Assembly (NCBI RefSeq): GCF_024494685.1 | Contig: NZ_JANHDM010000005.1 | Location: 1-64,000, forward strand | Direction: 5' to 3' | Source: Halorubrum rubrum | GTDB taxonomy: Archaea > Halobacteriota > Halobacteria > Halobacteriales > Haloferacaceae | Length of the DNA: 64,000 nucleotides | In this document: positions 31,032-39,689 of the stretch, one piece after another | How positions within the stretch are numbered: position 1 is the first letter of the stretch | How the letters are laid out: every line of letters starts with the position of its first letter | Notes under the pieces: model-generated | The model's input: only the letters and a program-made list of their open reading frames with translations | What the model was told of the DNA's origin: nothing | Database searches by the model: none | Position numbers and translations under genes: made by a program

Positions 31032-32998
31032 CGGAGCGCAAGGAGTTCCGCGACCTGGCCGAGCCCGACGCCGCCCGCGACGCCATCGCGTCGCTGGACC
31101 TCTCGCCGGAGCCGGAGTCCGTCCCGCTGAGCGAGGCCCGCGGCCGGGTGCTCGCCGAGCGCGTCGACGCCGGGATCGACGTGCCGGGGTTCGACCGCGC
31201 GTCGATGGACGGCTACGCGGTCCGCGCCCGCGACACGTTCGGAGCCGACGAGGCCGACCCGGTCGCGCTCGACCTCGTCGGTGCGGTCCACGCGGGCGAG
31301 CCCCCCGAGGTGACCGTCGATCCGGGGACCTGCGCGGAGGTGTCGACCGGGGCGGTGATGCCGGACGGCGCGGACGCGGTGGTGATGGTCGAGCGCACCG
31401 ACGAGCGGCCGACTGAGGGGGGTGAACCGGACCGGATCGCGTTCCGCACGTCGGTCGCGCCCGGCGACCACGTGATGGCTGCGGGCGCGGACATCGCCGC
31501 GGGGGCCCGCGCGCTCGGCCCCGGAACCCGGCTCACCCCCCGCGAGATCGGACTGCTCTCGGCGCTCGGCGTCGACGAGGTCCCGGTCCGCGGTCGACCC
31601 ACCGTGGGGATCGTCTCGACGGGGGACGAGCTGGTCCGCCCCGGCGACGACCTCGACCCCTCGCGCGGCGAGATCTACGACGTGAACTCGACGACGATCG
31701 CGGCCGGGGTCACGGAGGCGGGCGGCGAGCCCGTCCTCTACCCCCACGCCGGCGACGACTACGCGGAGATGGAGCGGCTGCTCCGCGAGGCGGCCGACGA
31801 GTGCGACCTGGTCCTCTCGTCGGGGTCGACCTCCGCGAGCGCGGTCGACGTGATCTACCGCGTGATCGAGGAGCGCGGCGACCTGTTGCTCCACGGCGTC
31901 GCAGTCAAGCCGGGCAAGCCGATGCTGATCGGGCGGCTCGACCGCGCCGACGGCGGCGAGTCCGCCTACGTCGGGCTCCCCGGTTACCCCGTCTCCGCGC
32001 TGACGATCTTCCGGACGTTCGTCGCGCCGGCGATCCGCGAGGCCGCGGGGCTCCCGGAGCCGCGGACCGCGACCGTCGAGGGACGGATGGCCGTCCGCGA
32101 GCGCTACGCCGAGGGGCGGCTCCGGCTGATGCCGGTCGGCCTGCTCGACCTGGGCGACGACGCGGCGGCTGACGGCGCGGCCGCGGACGGCCCTGCGGGC
32201 GACTCGACGGCCCCCATCGTCTACCCGGTCGACAAGGGCTCCGGCGCGACGACGAGCCTCGTCGAGGCCGACGGCGTCGTCGCCGTCGACCCGGACACGG
32301 AGTACCTCGAGGCGGGCGAGCCCGTCACGGTCCGGCTGTTCTCGCCGGACGTCCGCCCGCCGACCCTGCTCGGGGTCGGCGAGGACGACCCGGCGGTCAA
32401 CCGGCTGCTCGACCGGATCGAGAGCCCGCGATACCTCCCGGTCGGCTCGCGCGAGGGGTACCGGCGGCTCCGCGACGGCGTCCCGGACGTCGCCGTGACC
32501 GCGGGACCGACCGACCGCGACGTCGACGACGTCGTCCTCGGCGGGTGGAACCGCGAGTGGGGGCTCGTCGTGCCCGCCGGGAACCCCGAGGACGTCGAGG
32601 GGCTCGCGGACCTCCTCGACCGCGACCTCCGGTTCGTCAACCGACCGACCGGCACGGGGCTTCGCCGGAGCCTCGACGACGCGCTGGCGGAACTGGCCGA
32701 CGAGCGCTCGGCCGCCAGGGGCGACCTGACCGAGCGGATCGACGGCTACGGGCTGACGCTCCGGGCGTTCGAGAGCCCGGTCCGGCGGGTGCTCGACGGG
32801 GACGCCGACGCGGGGCTAGGGCTGCGCGAGACGGCCGAACGGCTCGGCTGCGGGTTCGTCCCGCTCGGCGACCAGCGGGTCGCCGTCCGCGCGGCGGCCG
32901 ACCGCGTCGGCCGCGAGGCGGTCGCGTCGCTCGCGACGGAGCTCGACGACGACGGGATCGCGGACCTGATCGCGGGGCTCGCGGGTTACTCGGCGTAG
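31028..32998 (+). CDS. moeA2: MoeA paralogue 2 fused to a periplasmic-binding-protein-like domain
   Basis: A 656-residue fusion. Residues 1-435 are a complete MoeA (VPGFDRASMDGYAVRARDTF, VSTGAVMPDGADAVVMVE, GIVSTGDELVRPGDD, YDVNSTTI, VLSSGSTSASAVDVIY, GLPGYPVSALTIF). Residues 440-656 are an LysR/PBP type-2 like module (LLGVGEDDPAVNRLLDRI, GWNREWGLVVPAGNPED, RFVNRPTGTGLRRSLD, FVPLGDQRVAVRA). In archaea and some bacteria such fusions occur; the PBP part may sense molybdate or a ligand. Glu/Ser substitutions at the TTGGSS motif (here SSGSTS) suggest a division of labour with MoeA1. ATGA overlap with moeA1. Confidence 0.92.
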   Translation: MTERKEFRDLAEPDAARDAIASLDLSPEPESVPLSEARGRVLAERVDAGIDVPGFDRASMDGYAVRARDTFGADEADPVALDLVGAVHAGEPPEVTVDPGTCAEVSTGAVMPDGADAVVMVERTDERPTEGGEPDRIAFRTSVAPGDHVMAAGADIAAGARALGPGTRLTPREIGLLSALGVDEVPVRGRPTVGIVSTGDELVRPGDDLDPSRGEIYDVNSTTIAAGVTEAGGEPVLYPHAGDDYAEMERLLREAADECDLVLSSGSTSASAVDVIYRVIEERGDLLLHGVAVKPGKPMLIGRLDRADGGESAYVGLPGYPVSALTIFRTFVAPAIREAAGLPEPRTATVEGRMAVRERYAEGRLRLMPVGLLDLGDDAAADGAAADGPAGDSTAPIVYPVDKGSGATTSLVEADGVVAVDPDTEYLEAGEPVTVRLFSPDVRPPTLLGVGEDDPAVNRLLDRIESPRYLPVGSREGYRRLRDGVPDVAVTAGPTDRDVDDVVLGGWNREWGLVVPAGNPEDVEGLADLLDRDLRFVNRPTGTGLRRSLDDALAELADERSAARGDLTERIDGYGLTLRAFESPVRRVLDGDADAGLGLRETAERLGCGFVPLGDQRVAVRAAADRVGREAVASLATELDDDGIADLIAGLAGYSA

Positions 32999-33049
32999 CG
33001 GCCGCGTCGACGGCGCGGGACGGGACTCCCGAGAGTCGGTTCCGGACGA

Positions 33050-33805
33050 TCAGTCCCGGACGATCCGCTCCTCGCCGTCCTCGACGACGACGTCGAGGCC
33101 GTGCTCGTGGACGAACGCGGCGGTGTAGTCGGGGACGATCCGCTCGGCGGCAAAGCGCGCCCGGAGCAGCGGGATCGTGTCGAGGAGGTCCGCGCGGGTC
33201 GAAAGCGAGGGGAGCGACTGGACGAACTCCACGTCGAGCCCGGCGTCGCGCCCGCGGGCGGCGAGCGTCGGGAGCGCGGGCGCGTCGAACGCGCCCTCGA
33301 AGTCGATCGGCTCGGCGAAGCCCGCGTAGTACGCCCGCCCGCGGGTCGAGGGGCCGATCACGACCTCGTTCGTCCGGAGCTTCATCGCCGCCGAGTCGAC
33401 GACCGTCCGCGAGAGCAGCGGCGCGGTCGGCGTCACGACCGCGACCGAGTCCGCGTTCTCCTCGCGCAGCAGGTGCGTGACGGCGTTGCCGGCACGCGCG
33501 CCGAACGTCGAGCCGACCTGCCGCTCGAACCGGACGTCGCCGGTCCCGTCGAGCGTGTCGGCGACGATCGCGCGGAGCTCGGCCTCGGGCGGCGTGTCGG
33601 TGCGGTGCGGTTCGGGGAGGGCGTCCTCGGCCGGGTAGTTGACGAGCAGGTCGCCGCCGGAGCGGTCGACCGCGAGCACGGCGTCGCGGAGGGCGGCCTC
33701 GTACATATCGGCCGCCTCGGCGGTCGAGAGCGGTGTCGACTCCGCCAGCCCGGTCGCGACGAGCCCCTCGCGGGGCGGGTTCGCAAACACGACGACGACG
33801 GTCAT
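33050..33805 (-). CDS. GT-A-fold nucleotidyl/glycosyl-transferase-like protein (DUF2064-like)
   Basis: A 251-residue protein: MTVVVVFANPPREGLVATGLA, STAEAADMYEAALRDAVLAV, RQVGSTFGARAGNAVTHLL, SVAVVTPTAPLLSRTVVDSA and VVIGPSTRGRAYYAGFAEP. The pattern (nucleotide-binding N-terminus, TPTAPLL where DUF2064 has GSDxP, then GP..DGGYY-like GPSTRGRAYY) resembles the GT-A fold DUF2064/CofC-type proteins, although the DxD-type acidic residue is replaced. Start ATG at 33805. Followed upstream by idi on the same strand (29 bp). Function unknown; the changed motif leaves activity doubtful. Confidence 0.6.
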   Translation of the reverse strand: MTVVVVFANPPREGLVATGLAESTPLSTAEAADMYEAALRDAVLAVDRSGGDLLVNYPAEDALPEPHRTDTPPEAELRAIVADTLDGTGDVRFERQVGSTFGARAGNAVTHLLREENADSVAVVTPTAPLLSRTVVDSAAMKLRTNEVVIGPSTRGRAYYAGFAEPIDFEGAFDAPALPTLAARGRDAGLDVEFVQSLPSLSTRADLLDTIPLLRARFAAERIVPDYTAAFVHEHGLDVVVEDGEERIVRD

Positions 33806-33834
33806 ACCGGAGGGAGTCGCGGCTCCGCCTTCAA

Positions 33835-34431
33835 CTAAGCGAAGTCGCGCCGCATCGCGATCTCGAACCAGGGACAGAGACGGAGCTGGCGGTACAGCGC
33901 GGGGTTCTCGTGGAGGTGGTCGTAGTCGACCCACATCCGGCCGCCGATCTCCGCGGGGTCGGGGTCGAGGGAGGTGTCTTCGAGAGTGACCTTCAACACC
34001 GCACACACCTCCCACTCGACGCCCTCGTTGGGGTAGTAGCGCTTGTACTCGAAGCGGTCCGTCACCCGGAGGTCGTCGTACTGGTCGGGCGTGATCCCCA
34101 GCTCCTCCTCGAGCCGCGTCTCGGTGGCGTCCTCCTGGGACTGTCCCTCGACGGGATGGGAGGCGACGGTGCCGTCCCAGTGGCCGTCCCACAGCCGCTT
34201 GGTCGGGGCGCGCTGGGCCAGTAGGATCCGGCCGTCGGTATCGAAGACGAGGCAGGTGAACGCCCGGTGACGGATCCCGTCGCCGGTGTGGGCGTCGAGC
34301 CGGTTGACGGTGCCCTGCGGGGTGTCGTCGGGGTCGACGGCGACGACGTCCTGGGCGGCGTTCTCGTGGTCGATGGCGGCGTCGGCGCCCCCGCCGTCGG
34401 GATCGGGGGCCGCGGCGTCCTCGGAACTCAT
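33835..34431 (-). CDS. idi: Isopentenyl-diphosphate delta-isomerase, type I
   Basis: A 198-residue Nudix-fold IDI that interconverts IPP and DMAPP, first committed to isoprenoid lipid synthesis. HRAFTCLVFDTDGRILLAQRA leads into the active-site Cys-containing region. RLWDGHWDGTVASHPVEGQSQ, the Nudix box EDATETRLEEELGI and YYPNEGVEWEVCAV follow, with Glu-x-x-Glu type metal ligands. In place of the usual TNTCCSHPL motif it has DGTVASHPVEG, as other haloarchaeal IDIs do. An acidic 45-residue N-terminal tail. Start ATG 34431 is supported by a TTATTAG box 22-28 bp upstream. Confidence 0.9.
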   Translation of the reverse strand: MSSEDAAAPDPDGGGADAAIDHENAAQDVVAVDPDDTPQGTVNRLDAHTGDGIRHRAFTCLVFDTDGRILLAQRAPTKRLWDGHWDGTVASHPVEGQSQEDATETRLEEELGITPDQYDDLRVTDRFEYKRYYPNEGVEWEVCAVLKVTLEDTSLDPDPAEIGGRMWVDYDHLHENPALYRQLRLCPWFEIAMRRDFA

Positions 34432-34452
34432 ACCTTCCCGTCTCACACCGAG

Positions 34453-34459
34453 ACTAATA
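34453..34459 (-). promoter_or_regulatory. TATA-like box for idi
   Basis: TTATTAG on the minus strand, 22-28 bp before the ATG at 34431. Confidence 0.5.
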
Positions 34460-34503
34460 AGGGTTCGATACGTCACGAGGGGTCGAATCCGATCCGCGGT
34501 TCG

Positions 34504-34519
34504 ACGCGCTTAAACGCGT
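34504..34519 (+). promoter_or_regulatory. TATA-like box inside an inverted repeat, AAA ATPase promoter
   Basis: ACGCG-CTTAAA-CGCGT: 5 bp complementary arms around TTAAA (34510-34514), 26-30 bp before the ATG at 34540. Leaderless initiation likely. Confidence 0.45.
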
Positions 34520-34539
34520 GCCACGGCTACCTAACGGGG

Positions 34540-35970
34540 ATGAGTGACCCGGCGCTCGACGTTGTCGAGTTCGTTCTGACCACCCACTTCTACAGCGAGA
34601 ACCGCGACCTCGACGAGAACGACCTTCCGCCCCGGTTCCGGCGGGTGTTCTGGTCGGCCGACGCCGCGGAGGACGCCCCCGGCGGCGTCGAGCGACCGCT
34701 GAAGGCGACCGACGCCAGCACCCGGACGGCGACCGGCGTCGAGCGTCCCTGGGACGCGGTTTCCGACCTCCTCTTTACCCAACACACGGAGTTCTCCGGC
34801 GAGATCACGCTCACCCAGCCCGAGATGGGACTAGAGTGGTACCGCGATCACGCCGAGGACGACCGGATCGCCTCGAACCCGACGCTCGTCGCGGCGCTCG
34901 CGGCCGCAGACGGTCTCGAGGCTCCCGTCTCCCGCGAGGAGGCGCGCGAGGACGTCCGGCCGATCCAGGCCGATCGCGTCTGGATCGACGCGCTCCTCGA
35001 GGAGTACTTCGACGAGGACGAGGACGGCGAGATGCTCGACCTCGTCAACGTCCGCGCGCCCGAGGAGATCGAGACCACGCTCGAGGACCTCGTGTTGACC
35101 GGCGACCAGGAGGAGGAGATCCAGAAGATCGTGAAGGCGATCGAACACCGCGAGTACCTCGCGAGCATCGGGCTCCGCGAGATCGGGAAGCTGCTGTTCG
35201 TCGGCCCGCCGGGTACCGGGAAGACCACCGTCTCGCGGGCGCTCGCCCACCAGCTCGGCATCCCGCTCGTCGAGGTGAAGATGTCGATGATCACGAGCCA
35301 GTACCTCGGCGAGACGGCGAAGAACGTCGAGAAGACCTTCGAGGTCGCCAAGCGACTCTCGCCGTGTATCCTCTTCATCGACGAGTTCGACTCGGTCGCG
35401 AAGACGCGCCGCTCGGACGAGCACGCCGCCCTGAAACGCGCGGTCAACACCCTCCTCAAGTCGATCGACGAGGTGTCGCTCGTCCGTGACGAGGTGCTCC
35501 TCATCGGCGCGACGAACCACCCCGACCAGCTCGACGCGGCCGCCTGGCGGCGCTTCGACGAGATCGTCAACTTCCCCAAACCCGACCGCGACATGCGCGC
35601 GGACATCCTCCGGGTCGTCACTCGCGAGATGCAGATCGCCGACTTCGACCCCGCGGAGGTCGCCGACCGGACCACCGGGCTCACGGGTTCCGACCTCCGG
35701 ATGGTGCTTCGGGAGGCGGTGCTCGGCGCGCTGACGGAGGACCGCATGACCATCACCCAGGCGGACGTGATGGGGGCGGTCGCGGACTTCGAGGAGAGAG
35801 ACAACCTCAAGAACATGGACATGATCGACGGCGAGGGCGCGGAGGTGCTCGGCCAGACGAACGACAGCGGGGCCGACCACGGCGGCGGCCACGACCACGG
35901 CGAGGGCGACGACCACGGCCACGACCACGGCGAGGAGACCGACCACGCGCACGGACGCCCACAGGACTAG
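34540..35970 (+). CDS. AAA family ATPase with His-rich C-terminal tail
   Basis: A 476-residue ATPase. The N-terminal 200 residues (FVLTTHFYSENRDLDENDL onward) form a unique domain. The AAA core follows: Walker A FVGPPGTGKTTVSRAL (about 224-239), Walker B CILFIDEFDSVAK, sensor 1 LIGATNHPDQLD, arginine finger region AWRRFDEIVNFPKPD and the helical lid LTGSDLRMVLREAVLGAL. The last 35 residues are GGGHDHGEGDDHGHDHGEE-type His/Asp/Glu repeats, a plausible metal-binding tail. Probably remodels proteins, as other AAA members related to proteasome ATPases; substrate unknown. Confidence 0.9.
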   Translation: MSDPALDVVEFVLTTHFYSENRDLDENDLPPRFRRVFWSADAAEDAPGGVERPLKATDASTRTATGVERPWDAVSDLLFTQHTEFSGEITLTQPEMGLEWYRDHAEDDRIASNPTLVAALAAADGLEAPVSREEAREDVRPIQADRVWIDALLEEYFDEDEDGEMLDLVNVRAPEEIETTLEDLVLTGDQEEEIQKIVKAIEHREYLASIGLREIGKLLFVGPPGTGKTTVSRALAHQLGIPLVEVKMSMITSQYLGETAKNVEKTFEVAKRLSPCILFIDEFDSVAKTRRSDEHAALKRAVNTLLKSIDEVSLVRDEVLLIGATNHPDQLDAAAWRRFDEIVNFPKPDRDMRADILRVVTREMQIADFDPAEVADRTTGLTGSDLRMVLREAVLGALTEDRMTITQADVMGAVADFEERDNLKNMDMIDGEGAEVLGQTNDSGADHGGGHDHGEGDDHGHDHGEETDHAHGRPQD

Positions 35971-36038
35971 GCGCGGACCGTCTCGACATCGGACCGCTTC
36001 CGAGGTCGGGCCCCCGTCATCGACCGCCCACAGACCCC

Positions 36039-36626
36039 CTACGCGTCCTCCCCGACCCGAACGCCCGAAACGGTGTAGCCGAACCCGCGGTCGACGACCG
36101 CCGGATCGAGCCCGACCGCCGCCATGTCGGCCGCGAGCGCGTCGGGCGTCGAGAATCGCGACCCCATGCCGATCGCGTGTTCGCCGGCGACGAGCAGCCG
36201 GCCGAGCGGATGCGTGGGGTCGAACTCGCGAACGACGAGGACGCCGCCCGGCGCGAGGACCCGCGCGACCTCCCGCAGGGCGGCCCCCCGGTCCGGCAGG
36301 TGGTGGAACGCGTCGACGACCATGACGGCGTCGACGCTGCCGTCGCGGAACGGGAGCCGACCCGCGTCGCCGGTGATCGCCGACAGTCCGCGGGTGCCTC
36401 GGGCCCGGCGGAGCATCCCGGCGGAGGCGTCGACGACCGTGATCTCGGGTCCCGTCAGCGCGGCCGCGGCGCGCCCGGAACCGCCGCCGACGTCGACGAG
36501 GCGGTCGATCGGTCGCTCCGCGCGGTCGAACCCCGCCGCGAGCGCCGCGCCGTTCGCGGGCGGCATGACGAGGTCGTAAAGCGGCGCGATCCGGTCGAAG
36601 AAGCGAACGTCGCCGAGGCCGTACAT
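36039..36626 (-). CDS. Class I SAM-dependent methyltransferase
   Basis: A 195-residue methyltransferase similar to the UbiE/MenG group. MYGLGDVRFFDRIAPLYDLVM precedes the SAM motif I RLVDVGGGSGRAAAAL (about 42-57). Acidic post-I VVDASAGMLRRAR, motif II DGSVDAVMVVDAFHHLPD and post-motif VLAPGGVLVVREFD follow. The C-terminal cap is short. Substrate not recognisable; could be a quinone or small molecule. Divergent from the GNAT gene with 137 bp between. Start ATG at 36626. Confidence 0.87.
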   Translation of the reverse strand: MYGLGDVRFFDRIAPLYDLVMPPANGAALAAGFDRAERPIDRLVDVGGGSGRAAAALTGPEITVVDASAGMLRRARGTRGLSAITGDAGRLPFRDGSVDAVMVVDAFHHLPDRGAALREVARVLAPGGVLVVREFDPTHPLGRLLVAGEHAIGMGSRFSTPDALAADMAAVGLDPAVVDRGFGYTVSGVRVGEDA

Positions 36627-36763
36627 GGCGGCCCTGCGGCCGGCGCGGAGTTATAGCTCCGGATCCGACGCCGGCGGCTCCCCGTCGACGCCGCGGACGC
36701 TCCCGCCCGCGTCCCGCCGCGACCGTCCGGACCGTTTACGTCTCCCCGCGCGTAGCGACGAAC

Positions 36764-37483
36764 ATGGTATCGGATCGCACGGCGTTCACGGTCGCGGGCG
36801 CGGCGGGGGAGGGGGCGACCTGTCGGCTCGACTACCGGGCGTTCGCGTACGCCGGGAAGTTCGTCGTCGGCGACACGGGCAAGGCGTTCCTGCGAACCGG
36901 CGACGGCTCCGACGCGGTCCCAGAGTGGGAGCCCGATGAGTCGCTCCCCGAGACCGTCGATCCGGACGCGTTCGAGACGGACGTCCTCGCGGCGGTCTCC
37001 TTCTCGCCAGACCGGACCGACCCGTCGTGCTGCCGGCTCCGCTACGTCACCGTCCACGTCGCGCGTCGCGGCGAGGGGCTCGGTCCCGAGCTGGTCCGGC
37101 GGACCGTCTCGTGGCTCGCGGACGCGGGGTACGAGCGCGTCCGGATCGCCGTCAACAACCCGTTCGCCTACGATGCGCTCTACAAGTGCGGGTTCGCCTA
37201 CACCGGCCAGCAGACGGGCCTCGCGGAACTCGAGCTGGAGCGACCCGCCGACGCGCCCGCGCCGACCCGCGCCGACGCCGAGCGGTACCGCGCCGGGCTG
37301 GCCGTCTTCCGCGACCGAGACGACGATCTCCCGGAGGCAGTTCGGCGGTTCCTCGCGGACCGGCTGGGCGACGGGGGAGACGACCCCGCCGATCCGCCCG
37401 ATCCGCTCGACCCGCCCGCCTCGCCCGATCCCGCAGACGCGCCCGATCCCCGCAACACACTTACCGACGAGGACCCCTCCTAG
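36764..37483 (+). CDS. GNAT family N-acetyltransferase
   Basis: A 239-residue acetyltransferase. The core is LRYVTVHVARRGEGLGPELVRRTVSWL (quoted in two parts: RYVTVHVARRGEGLGPEL is motif A with R-x-x-G-x-G/L acetyl-CoA loop) followed by VRIAVNNPFAYDALYKCGFAY (N-F-A-x-x-A-x-x-K-x-G-F, motif B). The long C-terminal extension is acidic with DPADPPDPLDPPASPDPADAP, probably disordered. 5 bp before the FAD oxidoreductase on the same strand, so co-transcribed. Acceptor unknown. Confidence 0.85.
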   Translation: MVSDRTAFTVAGAAGEGATCRLDYRAFAYAGKFVVGDTGKAFLRTGDGSDAVPEWEPDESLPETVDPDAFETDVLAAVSFSPDRTDPSCCRLRYVTVHVARRGEGLGPELVRRTVSWLADAGYERVRIAVNNPFAYDALYKCGFAYTGQQTGLAELELERPADAPAPTRADAERYRAGLAVFRDRDDDLPEAVRRFLADRLGDGGDDPADPPDPLDPPASPDPADAPDPRNTLTDEDPS

Positions 37484-37488
37484 ACCGT

Positions 37489-38904
37489 ATGTACGGCGTC
37501 GTCGGCGGCGGGCTCGTCGGACTCGCGGCGGCCGCTCGACTCCGGGAGACGGGTCACTCGGTCCGGCTGTTCGAGGTGACCGACGCGGTCGGGGGACGGG
37601 CGCGCACGGTCGACACCGCCGGCGACCCGGTGGAGCGGTTCCCGCACTACCTCTCGCGCGGCGACGACGCCCTGTCCTCGCTCGCGGCCGACCACGGCCT
37701 CGACGACCGGATCGCGTGGCGACGCGGTCGAACCGCCCGGTACCGCGACGGGGTCGTCCACCCCCTCGACGCCCCGTGGGAGCGGCTGGCGTATCCGGGA
37801 ACCGGGATCGTCGACGCGGTTCGGGCCGCACGCCTCGCCCGCATGGTTCGTCGCGTCGACGCCGACGACGCCGCTGCCCCCGACGCCGCCCGAACCGCTC
37901 TCGACGCGACGACCGTCGAGGCATTCGTCACCGAGCGCGCGTCGCGGTCGACCTACGAGGGGTACGTCGAGCCCGCCCTTCGAGCCGAGTTCGGCGGCCG
38001 CGCCGCCGACGTCTCCGCGGCGTGGCTGGCGGAGTGGCTCGGGTCGCGGGAGGGACGCCACCGCGACGGAGCGGCCGTCGGCTACGTCGACGGCTCGGCG
38101 GCTCTTCTCGTGGACGCGCTCGTCGGGGCGATCGGCGAGGGGGCGATACGGACCGGGAGCCGCGTCACCGACGTCGACGCGTCCGGCGTCGACCGCGACG
38201 GCGACGGACACGGGATCCCGCTGACGGTCGAGACGCCGGCCGGGAGCCGCGTCGTCGGCTGCGAGGGCGTCGTCGTCGCCGCCGGCCCGTCGACGCTCCG
38301 AGCGGTGACGGGAGTCGATCCCGGCATTCGGACGGTCCCCGGAACGTGCGCGCTCGTCACGACGGACGAGCCGATCGTCGACCCGTGGCGGGTGACCGTC
38401 GAGCCGGGGGCGCTCTCGACGGGCGAGGACGCCCCCTTCGGAACCCTGTTCGCGCACACGAACCTGATCTCTCCCGAGCGATACGGCGGCGATCACCTGA
38501 CGTATCTGGTCGGGCGCGGCGGAACGGTCGCCGACGCGGACGGCGTGGGCGACGGGAGCGAGGAGAGGGTCCGGGATCGATGGCTGTCGGCGCTCGAGGA
38601 CCTCTTTCCGGCGTTCTCGCCGAAGACGGTGCGGTCGTTCCGGGTCGCCCGCGATCCCGCCGCGGCCGTCGCGGCTCGTCCCGGCGAGCGCGTCCCGACC
38701 GACCTCGGTGAGGCGGGCGCTCCGGGCGTCGCGTACGCCGGTCCGGGGGGCCGGCTCGACCGGTTCGGCGGCTCGCCGGCGACGCGGGTCGCCGCGGGGG
38801 TCGCGGCCGCGGAGGCGGTGGCGGGTGCGGAGGCGGTGGCGGGTGCGGAGGCGGTGCCGGACCCGACGAGCGGACGAGACGACTCCGGCTTCGAGTGGAT
38901 ATGA
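37489..38904 (+). CDS. FAD-dependent oxidoreductase (amine oxidase/protoporphyrinogen-oxidase-like)
   Basis: A 471-residue flavoprotein. MYGVVGGGLVGLAAAARLRE is the FAD-binding GxGxxG Rossmann motif, LFEVTDAVGGRARTV the Glu-ribose and GG motif of the amine oxidase/phytoene desaturase superfamily. A second dinucleotide region is GCEGVVVAAGPSTLRAV. C-terminal AYAGPGGRLDRFGGSPATRVAAGVAAAEAV closes the FAD site. The tail repeats AEAVAGAEAVAG from an 18 bp repeat. Substrate unknown; homologues oxidise porphyrinogens, carotenoids or amines. Follows the GNAT gene at 5 bp. Confidence 0.85.
   Translation: MYGVVGGGLVGLAAAARLRETGHSVRLFEVTDAVGGRARTVDTAGDPVERFPHYLSRGDDALSSLAADHGLDDRIAWRRGRTARYRDGVVHPLDAPWERLAYPGTGIVDAVRAARLARMVRRVDADDAAAPDAARTALDATTVEAFVTERASRSTYEGYVEPALRAEFGGRAADVSAAWLAEWLGSREGRHRDGAAVGYVDGSAALLVDALVGAIGEGAIRTGSRVTDVDASGVDRDGDGHGIPLTVETPAGSRVVGCEGVVVAAGPSTLRAVTGVDPGIRTVPGTCALVTTDEPIVDPWRVTVEPGALSTGEDAPFGTLFAHTNLISPERYGGDHLTYLVGRGGTVADADGVGDGSEERVRDRWLSALEDLFPAFSPKTVRSFRVARDPAAAVAARPGERVPTDLGEAGAPGVAYAGPGGRLDRFGGSPATRVAAGVAAAEAVAGAEAVAGAEAVPDPTSGRDDSGFEWI
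38809..38856 (+). repeat. 18 bp in-frame tandem repeat in the oxidoreductase C-terminus
   Basis: Unit gcggaggcggtggcgggt at 38809-38826 and 38827-38844, then a partial 12 bp unit. It encodes AEAVAG repeats and keeps the frame, so length variation here would not break the enzyme. Confidence 0.9.
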
Positions 38905-38920
38905 GCGCCGAGGTCTCCCC

Positions 38921-39517
38921 TCAGGCGCTGGCCTCGTCCTCGTCGAGTCCGGGCGCGGCGGCAGGGTCGACCTCCTCGGGCTCCTCGGTGTCGCCGCCGA
39001 CGACCGTCTCGCCGTCGTCGGTCTCCACGTACACGTCGTCGGCGAAGCCGGCGAGCGCGTTCTCGTACTCCGCCGTCTCGAGCCGCTCCGGGGTCTCGGG
39101 CGCGCCCGCGATCCCGTCCGCCGGGCGGAACTCGCCGAGCGGGTCGTCGATCGTGATCCCGTGTTCCGAGAAGAACGATTCGTACCGACGGTAGTGCTCC
39201 TCCAGCTCGTCGCCGGGGATCTCCATCATCTCCGTCCAGCCGCGGTTGAAGAAGTCGAAGTTGGCCTGGACGTGCGTGATCTCGCGGGCCTCGGCCTCCG
39301 AGAAGCCGGCCTCTAAGGCGGCGACGTACGCGTCCATCGTCGCGTCGAAGAAATCGTCGAGGTGTTCTCTGCGCTCCTCGCGACGCTCCTCGTCGGCCTT
39401 GTTGAGGAAGATGCTCGTGTGGAGGTCGACGAGCTTGTCGTTGGCGACGTCGCCGACCACGGGGGTCGTAAGCGCCTTTTTCGCGGCCCAGTGGCGGATG
39501 TTCTGCCGGATCTTCAT
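38921..39517 (-). CDS. Haloarchaeal DUF6149 family protein
   Basis: A 198-residue helical protein starting MKIRQNIRHWAAKKALTTPV, continuing VVGDVANDKLVDLHTSIFLNKADEER, AALEAGFSEAEAREITHVQANFDFF and EIPGDELEEHYRRYESFFSEHGI. The C-terminal third is acidic and rich in Gly/Glu/Thr. No catalytic motif; conserved in haloarchaea under DUF6149, assigned from memory of its N-terminus. Start is the ATG at 39517; the longer open frame upstream is not conserved in style. Convergent with the FAD oxidoreductase (16 bp). Confidence 0.8.
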   Translation of the reverse strand: MKIRQNIRHWAAKKALTTPVVGDVANDKLVDLHTSIFLNKADEERREERREHLDDFFDATMDAYVAALEAGFSEAEAREITHVQANFDFFNRGWTEMMEIPGDELEEHYRRYESFFSEHGITIDDPLGEFRPADGIAGAPETPERLETAEYENALAGFADDVYVETDDGETVVGGDTEEPEEVDPAAAPGLDEDEASA

Positions 39518-39689
39518 ACGCGTCGTTGGACGGCGACGGCCTTGAATCTGTGGCGACGACGGGGGGATCCGACGGCCGATCCGCCGGATCGATCGGTCGG
39601 GAACGTCGAAACGGTTGGGGAGCGAGAGACTATCACGGTTCTGAACGCGGATGACAATCCACATTAACCCCCAATCCGAAACGCCGCCC

